Of a stretch of 33,765 bases of DNA, positions 16,881-25,799 are shown in pieces (position 1 is the stretch's first letter; every line of letters starts with the position of its first letter). A program made the position numbers and the translations under genes. This DNA is from Candidatus Thiodiazotropha sp. (GTDB lineage: Bacteria > Pseudomonadota > Gammaproteobacteria > Chromatiales > Chromatiaceae). The notes below the pieces were generated by a model. The model was not told the DNA's origin and searched no databases. It saw nothing but the letters and a program-made list of their open reading frames with translations. The stretch spans positions 1 through 33,765 of the forward strand of contig JAIVEQ010000044.1 in the NCBI GenBank assembly GCA_023838465.1. Reading direction: 5' to 3'.

Positions 16881-17051
16881 ATGATGAGTACGTATAGAAT
16901 GATTAGGCGACCTAGTGAATCGGTCATGATTGATGGCAAGATAAGGGTCACGTTGGATTTTATCAAAGGAAACCAAGCTAGCGTCAAGGTAGAGGTACCG
17001 AGAGGTGTGTTGGTAGAAAGGGAGGAATTATCTGAGAAAAAAAGAAGCTAA
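16881..17051 (+). CDS. CsrA/RsmA-family RNA-binding regulator, phage-encoded
   Basis: This 56-residue protein is recognisable as a CsrA homologue. IRRPSESVMIDGKIRVTL corresponds to LTRRVGETLMIGDEVTVTV, FIKGNQASVKVEVP to GVKGNQVRIGVNAP, and VLVEREEL to VSVHREEI. The RNA-contacting RR pair near the N terminus and the Arg of VEREE are kept. CsrA dimers bind GGA motifs in mRNA leaders and usually block ribosome access. An AAGG at 16873-16876 serves as ribosome site; the ATG at 16884 is an alternative. The gene lies 22 bases before the gp10-like structural gene, whose ribosome site is itself CsrA-target-like. The gene is easily missed because of its size. Confidence 0.8.
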   Translation: MMSTYRMIRRPSESVMIDGKIRVTLDFIKGNQASVKVEVPRGVLVEREELSEKKRS

Positions 17052-17063
17052 CGTGCAGAAGTA

Positions 17064-17075
17064 ACACGGAAGGGT
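17064..17075 (+). promoter_or_regulatory. CsrA-target-like ribosome binding site
   Basis: ACACGGAAGG at 17064-17073 matches the CsrA consensus ACANGGANGU at nine of ten positions and overlaps the Shine-Dalgarno of the next gene, whose GTG is at 17074. The spacing between GGAAGG and GTG is unusually short. Regulation by the adjacent CsrA-like protein is an inference. Confidence 0.45.
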
Positions 17076-18579
17076 GGATGATACACAGACATACGCGGTT
17101 ATAAATTGTGGGAGCGTGGGGGTCATCAAGGACCTCAATGCGGAAATACTTCCGCCTGAGGCCTGGACGTATGCGGATGCAGTGCGTTTCAATGGTATTG
17201 ATGCTATTCAGGAGAAGCCTTCGAAAAGGCTGCTGTCCACGGGGTACCCGGTGGATCTTTTGGTGGGTTGGAACGATGGTTTAAAAGGACGTTTACTGCT
17301 GGCGACGCCGAGTAGTATTCAGGAGGTGACGCATCTTGAGCACGATGGAACAAGCAGTCGAGTCATTGACAGGTCGGCGCAACTACATCGTTTAGGTCCC
17401 GTAGCGGCAAATGGATGGACGGGCGGCGCATTTGGCGGTATTCCGTATTTCTGTGCGGGTTTTGATGAATATCCACTGGCGCTCATGCCAGGCGAACGAG
17501 GCCAGTCAAAAGAGCAGTTTGAGCGTCTCGAGAATTGGCCTGATGGGCATTGTTGTAGCGTGATGCGTCACTATGCCAACCATCTGATTGCTATAAAACT
17601 GGAGTCTGAAGGGAAAGACATCACCGTTCGTCGACCTTTTGACATCATGTGGTCGGATCGTGCTGAGTCTGGGCGCATGCCGAAAACGTGGGATCCGGCT
17701 GTTGAAGGGAGCCGTGCGGGAAAAACGGCCTTAACGGATGGTGGCGATGAAGTGGTCGACGGGACGACGCTTGGGAGCGGGTTTTGCATCTACAAGGAAG
17801 AATCTCTGTGGCGTATGAAATACGTGGGTGGCCAATACGTTTTTAAGTTTGACCAGGCGATCAATGGTATTGGCATCATGAGTAAAAACTGCGCCGTTGA
17901 TTTTCGTGGCAAGAACTACGTATTTGGCCGCGATGAAATTTATGCTCACGATGGATGGCAGATAGAACGGATTTTCAACGCCCGAATGAATCGTTGGATT
18001 TTTAATCGCATCAGAGATGAGTATCGTTATTTGTGTCACGTATTCAAGCGGCCCTCGACGCGGGAGATTTATTTCTGTTTTCCGAATGGAGACGTAGGCG
18101 ATGCGAACATGGCGGCCTGTTATCATACTGAACAGAAAACGGCGACCCTGAAAACGCTTGATCATGGGGTCAACACAGGGATGGTTTTTGAGTTCACGAG
18201 CGATGAAACGCGCGGTATTCGTCGTCCTTTCGTGGGCGATAGAGTGGGTATTAGCGAGCTGGACGTAAAAGACTCAGGGCGTGACTTCCGGCTTGAGCGC
18301 GAGAGGATTGATCTAGGTAAGCAACTCCATCTGGATATGTCCCAGGGTATCTTTCTTCAGGCCACGGGGAGGGGGTCGGTCACTGTTGAAATAGCGGGGA
18401 CATTAAGGAATGGGATAGAGGATAAGAAAGTGATTAACTATCCATTGGATACGCCCTATCCTGGCAAGCCTATCGAGGTGACAGGCTTCTGCCACGGGCT
18501 GCGCATTGGCAATCAGGATGCCATTGATTTTAGGCTGTCTGGTTATAAAATATTCTTCCATGACATGGGTGAGCACTAG
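17074..18579 (+). CDS. Phage tail/packaged-DNA stabilisation protein (gp10-like)
   Basis: The 501-residue protein resembles a family of podovirus structural proteins that sit at the tail hub and hold packaged DNA, functionally like P22 gp10. Typical features are the N-terminal GVIKDLNAEILPPEAWT, a beta-rich body with PFDIMWSDRAESGRMPKTWD, the strongly conserved IYKEESLWRMKYVGGQYVF, and NYVFGRDEIYAHDG, a propeller-like pattern. The start is GTG; an in-frame TAA at 17062 rules out anything earlier. It follows the csrA-like gene and precedes two small genes and the large virion proteins. The phage role is confident; the exact virion position is inferred. Confidence 0.7.
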   Translation: MDDTQTYAVINCGSVGVIKDLNAEILPPEAWTYADAVRFNGIDAIQEKPSKRLLSTGYPVDLLVGWNDGLKGRLLLATPSSIQEVTHLEHDGTSSRVIDRSAQLHRLGPVAANGWTGGAFGGIPYFCAGFDEYPLALMPGERGQSKEQFERLENWPDGHCCSVMRHYANHLIAIKLESEGKDITVRRPFDIMWSDRAESGRMPKTWDPAVEGSRAGKTALTDGGDEVVDGTTLGSGFCIYKEESLWRMKYVGGQYVFKFDQAINGIGIMSKNCAVDFRGKNYVFGRDEIYAHDGWQIERIFNARMNRWIFNRIRDEYRYLCHVFKRPSTREIYFCFPNGDVGDANMAACYHTEQKTATLKTLDHGVNTGMVFEFTSDETRGIRRPFVGDRVGISELDVKDSGRDFRLERERIDLGKQLHLDMSQGIFLQATGRGSVTVEIAGTLRNGIEDKKVINYPLDTPYPGKPIEVTGFCHGLRIGNQDAIDFRLSGYKIFFHDMGEH

Positions 18580-18618
18580 GTATAGGTCTCCTTATTCATC
18601 CATAACCGAGGTGAAATC

Positions 18619-18861
18619 ATGACGGATGTTCTTAAGCGGGATGCACTTCATATCAGCATAGATCCGGGTGGTCTCCCAGAGGATATGTCTGATGACACGA
18701 AAAGATACATCATAAATTTAACGGAGGAGATTTCCGACGTGCTGGAGAGTATGCAAGGACACATGTCAGCAGAGATTGCAGCAAAGATTACAACGATCGA
18801 AATACTACTGAGAGAGACGAAATTTGATGTAAACGGGGGCGAATGGGATAAAGATGCCTAG
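18619..18861 (+). CDS. Small acidic phage protein, unknown function
   Basis: An 80-residue protein of unrecognised family. The middle is probably alpha-helical (TKRYIINLTEEISDVLESMQ). GAGGTGAAATC precedes the ATG, a good ribosome site. The stop overlaps the next gene by eight bases, so the two are coupled. Position between tail and ejection-protein genes suggests a virion or morphogenesis role. Confidence 0.65.
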   Translation: MTDVLKRDALHISIDPGGLPEDMSDDTKRYIINLTEEISDVLESMQGHMSAEIAAKITTIEILLRETKFDVNGGEWDKDA

Positions 18862-19063
18862 TAAAATCAAAACGACGTCGACCACTGAGCCGTGGTTGGA
18901 AATGGTCCCCTATTTGCTGGGTGGACATCTATTGGCGCCTCCCAGGACGGATAATTGGAAAAGTCAATTTGCGGAACACATGATGCCGTTATTGATGAAC
19001 CCACCTCCTACCAAGAAGCAAAAAAAGCAGCAAGATCCATCGCTATTGGGTGGTGGACTCTAA
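18854..19063 (+). CDS. Small phage protein, unknown function
   Basis: A 69-residue protein overlapping the preceding gene. It has a short hydrophobic centre (MVPYLLGGHLL) and a C-terminal Lys/Gln-rich segment ending DPSLLGGGL. No family was recognised. Tight packing in the structural operon supports it as real. Confidence 0.6.
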   Translation: MPSKIKTTSTTEPWLEMVPYLLGGHLLAPPRTDNWKSQFAEHMMPLLMNPPPTKKQKKQQDPSLLGGGL

Positions 19064-19089
19064 AACAATTGCGATGTAAGTGAGGACCT

Positions 19090-22000
19090 ATGGCATTTGG
19101 CCAGCCGTTGACACGGCAACGACGCGCATCTCCGGTTAATCAGTTTTCAATTCCCCACCCTTTTGCAAAACCACGGCAGCCAGGCGCATCGCCGCCTTCC
19201 TCTTTTTCGAAGCCACGGCAGCCGGGTCTGTCGCCGACGGCCCTTAAATACAAACGGAGTCCCCGTCATACAACGCCTACGCCTGCGGGGGTGCCGCTCG
19301 CATCGCCCTTGCGGGCTGGACTCAGTCAAATTCAAAGCGAGCTGGGATCGCTGAAATCGAGTCACCCCAACATAGGGGTTCCGACTGCGTTTGATCTGCC
19401 AAAATTATCAGATCCCAGTGCGCACTATTTGAGTCGGAAACCCGGTGGGGGGATGACTCGATCTCAGCGTTTCCAGCTCAATCCACAATCGCCCTACATG
19501 CTGGGTGCGACAGACTCGGGGCAGGTTAAAACGCCCCATGAAGTCAGCCTGTATGGCAATAAGGGACAAAGTGAGGCTGACGTCTGGTATGACCAGTGGT
19601 TTGCGAAGGGATTTTGTAAGTCAAACCCCTCGCAATGCGAGTCGCTCAAAAACCTAAAGCGCCTGTACAACAAGCCCTATCAGAAGCTACTGGCGGGGAT
19701 TCCGCTACCTCGGCTACCCGAAAAACATGACGAACGGTATGTCAGCAGCGATGAACGCTATGACCGATTCATGAAGTACCAAGCAGGGAGGTATGACATC
19801 GATGAACCCTCGATGAGCAAGGAGGCGTACATGAATGACGTCAAGGCACGCCTTAAAGATCCTAGGAATCCAGGCGTAAAGATACCCTCGCTCGATGAAC
19901 TGAAGCGCATGGAATATAACCTCAAGATGACCCAGCGCGGAAAAAAGGAGGGATGGCCGACGGGTAAGATGCCGATTGACCCGAGTCTATACGCGCATAC
20001 GGAGACCAACCGGGCAGCGATTTATGATCATCCAGAAAAGTTCAAATCCAAGGGTGAGTTTTGGGATGAGCAACACCAAAACAAGCATTGGTGGGATTAT
20101 CTATCGTATGCCAATCCGCTCGCTCAGTTGCATAAAGCCATTAAAGCGGAGGATAACTATGACGATCAATGGACTAACCCCGCTCACGATTTTCAGGAAA
20201 AACGAAAATATCTTTATGAACATCCTGATTATTTAAAACAACATCCTGAAGATAAGGAAAAATGGATGGTTGGTATGCTGGGGAATCGGATGCCCAAATC
20301 GTGGCTGGGTAATATAGGGAGTGGGCTAGAAAACTTTGCTGTGGGTGCACTGGGTGCGGCTACAAATCCGATCGGCGCGGGTGATGCCATTATTCACTCG
20401 TTTAAGGATGAGCCATCGGAGGCAATAAAAAAAGAGTGCAGTCAGCCCGGTAACAACTCGCAGCAATGTGTCGACTGGCGCAAACTGCTGTCGGTTTATG
20501 GGTTAAGCAGCATCGGCGATGTGGGGTGGCAATCAGGCGCGGCCCTGGACGCGCCTATTCGCAGTGAACCCACGATCAATAAAGCGCTTGATATCGGTGG
20601 GCACTCCGCGTTGGCGTTGGCCGCGGCGGCGGGGATTGCAGAAGAGGGGTTGGGACGTGCCGCAGCCGCAGCCGAAGGCGGCCTTGAATCGAGCGCAGGA
20701 CGCGCCGCATCGACGCTGGGCGAAGAGACGCTACCCAAGACAACCTTATCAGGTGAAGAGATGGCCGATGCATGGCGAGCCAAAGACAGTGAAATATTTG
20801 ACCGTATCAAACCTAAGGGGAGCGTAGATCATGCAGAGAGACTGATGAATGACCTGGATAAAAGGATCAATCAGCCTGATACGGCCTATACGGATGCCAA
20901 ATCAACGATTGATAGGGCCAATACGGATGTCCAAAAAACGTTTGACTCGACGCTGGGCGAAGAGACGCTACCCAAAACCACCTTACCAGGTGGAGAAACG
21001 GCCGATGCATTGGCATTGCCACCCAGTAACAGTGATGTATTTAAAACGTTTGACCCGGTAAAAGCAGAGATCGGCAAGGAGCCGGGGATGGGTACAGCGC
21101 CCACGTCTGAACAGCTAGCCAGCAATGAAGCGCGGATGCGCAGTATGAGAACCTGGCAAGACAGCCTCTCGCCCGAGGAAAACTATGCCAACCAGCAAGA
21201 TCTGGATCAGTTCATTGTGGATAACGATCAATTGCGAAAATGGTATGAAAACCCAAAATACACGGAGGAGCAGCCCTCGTATTTCACCCATCCTCGTTAT
21301 GCGGGTAAGGACTATTTCAAGACCTTTGATAAGGACCTGATGAATAAACAGGCCGACACCATTCTGTCGGACACGCCGGCAGGGCGTCGAATGCGCATGA
21401 ATGACCGTCTGTCCATCCTGCAAAATGCACGAAAATCACCCATTGATCGATGGACATTAAATCAAGGAGAGGCGGGCATGGGAGACAAGCTTGATGAAGT
21501 CTCGCTAAAGGCCGAGATGATGGAGTACGGTAAACGATTGCAACGGTTCAGACCGGGCACAAAGCTGCCTAAACCGGCCACATACGCCAAGTCTGCGCGC
21601 ATGATGGACAAAGCCAGGTGGCGTGGAAAACAGATGCTGGGTAAAGGTAAAGCTGAGGGGCTGCCGGGCAAAAATGCGCTCGATGATTGGTTGGGGCTTC
21701 GGTTCGTAGCAAATGAACGCAATGTGAACGAATGGTTGTCGGAACTCGATAACGCCAAGTTCTATAACAGATTTCGGGCGCGTATTGGCGGCGAACCTCA
21801 GGACCTGAAATGGGCTAAGGGGGCAACATATCCTACGGTCGGCGAACGACCAACGATGGTGCCAGAGGCCCCCAGTGAAGCGGCACCGGTTCCAAAAACC
21901 ACACTCGGACAACCCACGCTGCCGCCAGCGGTCCCCAGTGAGGCGGCACCGGTTCCAAAAACCACACTCGGACAACCCACGCTGCCGCCAGCGGTCCCCA

Positions 22001-22884
22001 GTGAAGCGGCACCGGTTCCAAAAACCACACTCGGACAACAAACGCTGCCGCCAGCGGTCCCCAGTGAGGTGGCACCGGTTCCAAAAACCACACTCGGACA
22101 ACAAACGCTGCCGCCAGCGGTCCTCGAGGCCGCGGAACAATCGCTGGCTGATATCAAACAATCAGGCCAGGTATACAAGCAAGCTATCGGTGATATAACG
22201 GACTATACCAATCGGCCTCCTCAATCGCGCTTTTTGGAAACCCCCACGAAGCGGACGGGTACGACGATTCCCGACGTTACGGGTACAACAACGCGGTCTA
22301 AAATGATGTCGGCACCCGCTCAGGCCGTGACACCGGAAACTAAAGCGACATCGTTTATGGAGGATTTTTCCAAGGATCTGAAAGAGGAGCCATCAGATCT
22401 GCTTTATAGGGACGCCCCAGAAGATAGTACGCTCGAATCGCTGAGAAAGTTGAATTCAGACGCTCAGCGTAAAATCGATACGACGCATATCATTAATGAA
22501 AAATCATTCAGCGACGCTTATAAAGCGAATTTAAAGAAAAGAGGCTGGGAAATAAAAGATATCAAAGTTGCCGAGAGACAACAGATCGAAGACGCTGTTG
22601 GAGAATACGAGCGACGTCGAGATAAGGTGGCCGTCTTGTTGAAAAAGGCCATAAAACCAGGTTGGCGTAGTTATTTGAAGCGCCGCCCGGTCCACAAAAT
22701 AGCGGCAAAAGATATCACGTCTGACAAGTTAATAGGCGACCTGAGAAAATACCAGGGTACTGATCCGACAAGCCGTTTCAGCAATCTTGAAAAGCTGGAT
22801 ACCTATATGTCGCAAACGCCGCCTGAACTGGAACGATTCAGCCCGGCACGTCGCCCCGTCATGAGAAAGCACCCGAGAAGCTAA
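19090..22884 (+). CDS. Very large virion-interior (ejection-type) protein with internal repeats
   Basis: A 1264-residue protein with no recognised enzymatic domain. The N terminus is Pro/Arg-rich with repeated KPRQPG-type units. A hydrophilic Tyr/Lys-rich region follows, then Gly/Ala-rich hydrophobic segments at about residues 407-435 and 503-540. Two copies of a TLGEETLPKTTL unit (DNA 20710 and 20947) and a four-unit 21-residue repeat (21871-22122) lie in the middle, with a basic C terminus (KRRPVHKI). Size, position and composition fit internal ejection proteins of podoviruses (compare P22 gp7/gp20/gp16 by location), but homology cannot be shown here. GTGAGGA upstream supports the ATG. It begins the longest gene of the module. 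Confidence 0.65.
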   Translation: MAFGQPLTRQRRASPVNQFSIPHPFAKPRQPGASPPSSFSKPRQPGLSPTALKYKRSPRHTTPTPAGVPLASPLRAGLSQIQSELGSLKSSHPNIGVPTAFDLPKLSDPSAHYLSRKPGGGMTRSQRFQLNPQSPYMLGATDSGQVKTPHEVSLYGNKGQSEADVWYDQWFAKGFCKSNPSQCESLKNLKRLYNKPYQKLLAGIPLPRLPEKHDERYVSSDERYDRFMKYQAGRYDIDEPSMSKEAYMNDVKARLKDPRNPGVKIPSLDELKRMEYNLKMTQRGKKEGWPTGKMPIDPSLYAHTETNRAAIYDHPEKFKSKGEFWDEQHQNKHWWDYLSYANPLAQLHKAIKAEDNYDDQWTNPAHDFQEKRKYLYEHPDYLKQHPEDKEKWMVGMLGNRMPKSWLGNIGSGLENFAVGALGAATNPIGAGDAIIHSFKDEPSEAIKKECSQPGNNSQQCVDWRKLLSVYGLSSIGDVGWQSGAALDAPIRSEPTINKALDIGGHSALALAAAAGIAEEGLGRAAAAAEGGLESSAGRAASTLGEETLPKTTLSGEEMADAWRAKDSEIFDRIKPKGSVDHAERLMNDLDKRINQPDTAYTDAKSTIDRANTDVQKTFDSTLGEETLPKTTLPGGETADALALPPSNSDVFKTFDPVKAEIGKEPGMGTAPTSEQLASNEARMRSMRTWQDSLSPEENYANQQDLDQFIVDNDQLRKWYENPKYTEEQPSYFTHPRYAGKDYFKTFDKDLMNKQADTILSDTPAGRRMRMNDRLSILQNARKSPIDRWTLNQGEAGMGDKLDEVSLKAEMMEYGKRLQRFRPGTKLPKPATYAKSARMMDKARWRGKQMLGKGKAEGLPGKNALDDWLGLRFVANERNVNEWLSELDNAKFYNRFRARIGGEPQDLKWAKGATYPTVGERPTMVPEAPSEAAPVPKTTLGQPTLPPAVPSEAAPVPKTTLGQPTLPPAVPSEAAPVPKTTLGQQTLPPAVPSEVAPVPKTTLGQQTLPPAVLEAAEQSLADIKQSGQVYKQAIGDITDYTNRPPQSRFLETPTKRTGTTIPDVTGTTTRSKMMSAPAQAVTPETKATSFMEDFSKDLKEEPSDLLYRDAPEDSTLESLRKLNSDAQRKIDTTHIINEKSFSDAYKANLKKRGWEIKDIKVAERQQIEDAVGEYERRRDKVAVLLKKAIKPGWRSYLKRRPVHKIAAKDITSDKLIGDLRKYQGTDPTSRFSNLEKLDTYMSQTPPELERFSPARRPVMRKHPRS
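21871..22122 (+). repeat. Four tandem 63-bp repeats inside the ejection-type protein gene
   Basis: Units start at 21871, 21934, 21997 and 22060, each encoding PSEAAPVPKTTLGQPTLPPAV with few changes (CCC or CAA at one codon, GCG or GTG at another). The copies are nearly identical, indicating recent expansion. Being a multiple of three, copy number can vary without breaking the frame. Confidence 0.92.
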
Positions 22885-22887
22885 GCC

Positions 22888-24387
22888 ATGCTCAATATGT
22901 CAAATTGGTCGCCAGAATTGAAGTCGATGTATAAGAAAAAAAATCCCGGTGGATTGGGTCTGCCGAGCGCGGTCCCCCAACGCCCAGCTGGACCCTCATT
23001 GGCGGAAAGCAGCACCCTGCTAAATCCAGACGAAACGCTGGGTCAGCGGGGATTAGCGCCGCATGCGGGCGCTTCCCTGGGTATGCCGAGCTTGGCCCCC
23101 CAACGCCCTGCTGCCCCCCCATTGACGGCACACAGCCCCCTGCTAAATCCAGACGAAACGCTAGGTCAGCCGCGCGTTCGCCGCGCGGCCGTGTCTAGGC
23201 CAGGTGAGCGCGCAACCGTTGATCAAAATGCCAAGGCCATGCGCAATCCTCCGGCGGGCGAGACCACATACACGCCCCAGCAAGGACGCTTTCAGGAAAT
23301 TGATGCTCATAAAGGGTATACCGATGACCTGTCCGAGTTTGAGCCGGTTTACCAACAATGGAAAGATTACTATCAGCGCACAGGCAAGAACATCATCATG
23401 AAAGACGATAAGTGGCCTGCGCGGATGCAAGATTATTACGATGATTGGTTTCAACAGCAGTCTAAAGGGCGAAACGATGTTGAGGCAGATACCAGTTTGC
23501 CCCAATCGGGGCCCTCGTTTTTCCAGGTAATGGATGACTATTTTAAACAGCTCAAGCTGGCGCAGCGAGACGATCCGAATTATGTCCAGGCGGGTGGCGG
23601 CCCGCCGAACCCGAATGTCAGGCAAAAAGTTCCAGGCATCTATCCTGAGGCGATGGCTCAATATAAACATGCGAAATGGACCCCCGACGAACAAAAATTC
23701 ATGATGCAGGAGGTTGAGCCCAGCATAGGCGATCATCGGACCTCCGAACAGGAGGGGCAGGCATTAGCCGACGATTTATCGGGTGGTCAATATGATGTGG
23801 GTGATCTCATGTCGCCTGGCGTCGAGGCGCAGACGACAGGGAAACCCGATGCATCGGTCTATGATCCGGTGCTCAAGCACGCCATGGACAGCGTGATCGA
23901 TCGCTATCAGCGCGAGATCATGCCCAGCATTGGAGACGAGGCGCAGTCCTATGGTCAATATGGCGGGTCCAGGCAGGGGGTAGCGGAAGGACTCGCCGCC
24001 CAGGGTCTGGAGAAGACGCTCGGCGATATGAGCGCACGCATGAACCTCGGTGCCTACACCGATGCCCAATCCCGGGTTATACCGGCCACGCAAGCCCGCG
24101 CAGGGCTAAAAAAATCGTCGAGTGATGATCGATTGTCTCATCGGAAAGCGGGGTTGTCGCAACGCGCTGCCAACACCAAAGCCAGCGATGATTTTATTAA
24201 TAGAATGTTGAAATATTCACGTCACGGCACGGATAACGATGCGGAGGCGCTGAAACGCTATCTGAACATGTTGCAGTTGGGTTCCCCCGGACCGTCAAGC
24301 ACACAGAGTCAGCCTCAGTTCAGAAATAAAAATGCTGAACTGTTAGGTGCTTTGGGTACAGTAGCGTCATTGTTTGTGAAGAAGTAA
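22888..24387 (+). CDS. Phage virion-interior protein
   Basis: A 499-residue protein with two N-terminal repeats (LLNPDETLGQ occurs at about 23025 and 23146) in a Pro-rich region, a Tyr/Asp-rich centre, and a helical C-terminal part. The segment YDPVLKHAMDSVIDRYQREI, followed by SYGQYGGSRQGVAEGL, is a pattern I associate with podovirus internal or ejection proteins. It starts three bases after the previous stop and is followed eight bases later by the next gene. Specific role inferred from context. Confidence 0.65.
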   Translation: MLNMSNWSPELKSMYKKKNPGGLGLPSAVPQRPAGPSLAESSTLLNPDETLGQRGLAPHAGASLGMPSLAPQRPAAPPLTAHSPLLNPDETLGQPRVRRAAVSRPGERATVDQNAKAMRNPPAGETTYTPQQGRFQEIDAHKGYTDDLSEFEPVYQQWKDYYQRTGKNIIMKDDKWPARMQDYYDDWFQQQSKGRNDVEADTSLPQSGPSFFQVMDDYFKQLKLAQRDDPNYVQAGGGPPNPNVRQKVPGIYPEAMAQYKHAKWTPDEQKFMMQEVEPSIGDHRTSEQEGQALADDLSGGQYDVGDLMSPGVEAQTTGKPDASVYDPVLKHAMDSVIDRYQREIMPSIGDEAQSYGQYGGSRQGVAEGLAAQGLEKTLGDMSARMNLGAYTDAQSRVIPATQARAGLKKSSSDDRLSHRKAGLSQRAANTKASDDFINRMLKYSRHGTDNDAEALKRYLNMLQLGSPGPSSTQSQPQFRNKNAELLGALGTVASLFVKK

Positions 24388-24395
24388 GTGTCATT

Positions 24396-25799
24396 ATGTT
24401 TCTAGGCGATCTATTTTCACAAGAAGATCCGGATCTTGAAGGTCCTCCCAGGCCCAACTTTATGGACCGCTTATCCAGCCGTATGGAAGATCCACGGCGT
24501 CAGGCATTTTTGCAGGCGAGCCTGGATCTCATGCGTTCTGGGGGTTACTCAGACCGCCCCGTGTCGCTGCCACAGGCGCTGGGAGCCGCCGGGTCCAGCG
24601 GCATAAAAACGTACCACGAGGCGATGCGGCGCAAGGAAGAAACTGAACGGTTGGAACAACAGCGTAAAGAAAAAGAGGCCGCTCAAGCGCGAGCGGAGGA
24701 GGCGCGTGCGTACCGGCATCGTTTTGATGAGCAAAATCAGCAGCGGGCCCAAAAAGCGCATGAGCTGAAGTCAAAAGACATTCAGAGCGAAATTCAGCAC
24801 CGCCGTGAAATGGATGCGCAGAGTGGGCGAAAGCAGTCATTTAAAGAAGATATTTACCGACAATTAATGGGCGGTGAAACCCAAAGTCAGCAGGCACCGG
24901 TTGACCCAGCGGTTACGCAACCGCCCATGCCGGGCGGTCTGGAGCCGCCGCCACAAACACCAGGCGAGCCGTCTGCGGATCCGCCCTTCCCGCCAGTGCC
25001 CCAGGGTGGCCCGGCAGCTCAGCCCCTCTTTCAGCCGGGATCCGATGTGCCCAGGCCCCCTGTGGCGATGGCATCGCCCCCACCGACAGGCCCGATGCCT
25101 CACCCTGGGGCGGACATGCCCGAGCCGGGCGAGCCGCCTGATCGGCCGATACCCGACATGCCCCCTGGAATTGACCCACAAAAGCTGACATCTCAACAAG
25201 TGATATTGGCTAAAATGATGGGGATTGATCTGTCCGACGTCTATAAATCTCAGCATATCTTCGAGGAGACGGCGACCAAAGAACGCGCCAAAAAGGCCAC
25301 GAATGATGTCAAAGAACTGTCAAAAGAGCGGCGCGACATCACCCTCATGCGAGATAATTACGCCGACCTCCAGCGTATATTGAAGGGGTTTTCAGGCAGT
25401 GGCCTGACCGGCATGGCCGTCAAGCTGGCCGAATGGGGGGAAGCCTTTGGTATGACGATCGATCCAAGGCTCGACGATAAGCAGGCGGCTAAAGCGATCA
25501 TCAACCAGATGGTCCTAAAACAGCGCGTCATGCTGGGTGGCATGCCGGGCCAACTGTCCGACAAGGATATTGTTTTCCTAAAGGCCACAGCCCCCAAATT
25601 AATGCATACCGAAGCAGGCCGTACCATTATCATTGAGCGCGCGATGAGTCTGCTGAACAAGCAGGAAGCGTACGTGCGAGGTGCTATGGATTGGATAAAT
25701 AGCTACGGTAGCCTGGAGCATAAAGAACCGGCTAGTGGCTATCATTTCACAGACTTTTGGCGAGATTACAGAGAAGACAGGGAACACCGGGGGCGTTAA
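24396..25799 (+). CDS. Phage virion-interior protein with coiled coil and Pro-rich linker
   Basis: A 467-residue protein in three parts. The N-terminal helix region contains SLDLMRSGGYSDRPVSLPQALG. A charged coiled coil covers about residues 68-140 (RKEETERLEQQRKEKEAAQA), and a Pro/Gly-rich linker about 155-260. The helical C-terminal domain includes INQMVLKQRVMLGGMPGQLS. The Gly-Met-Pro-Gly segment followed by LSDKDIVFLKATAP recalls ejection proteins of marine podoviruses. Its TAA touches the ATG of the adaptor gene (TAAATG). Confidence 0.65.
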   Translation: MFLGDLFSQEDPDLEGPPRPNFMDRLSSRMEDPRRQAFLQASLDLMRSGGYSDRPVSLPQALGAAGSSGIKTYHEAMRRKEETERLEQQRKEKEAAQARAEEARAYRHRFDEQNQQRAQKAHELKSKDIQSEIQHRREMDAQSGRKQSFKEDIYRQLMGGETQSQQAPVDPAVTQPPMPGGLEPPPQTPGEPSADPPFPPVPQGGPAAQPLFQPGSDVPRPPVAMASPPPTGPMPHPGADMPEPGEPPDRPIPDMPPGIDPQKLTSQQVILAKMMGIDLSDVYKSQHIFEETATKERAKKATNDVKELSKERRDITLMRDNYADLQRILKGFSGSGLTGMAVKLAEWGEAFGMTIDPRLDDKQAAKAIINQMVLKQRVMLGGMPGQLSDKDIVFLKATAPKLMHTEAGRTIIIERAMSLLNKQEAYVRGAMDWINSYGSLEHKEPASGYHFTDFWRDYREDREHRGR

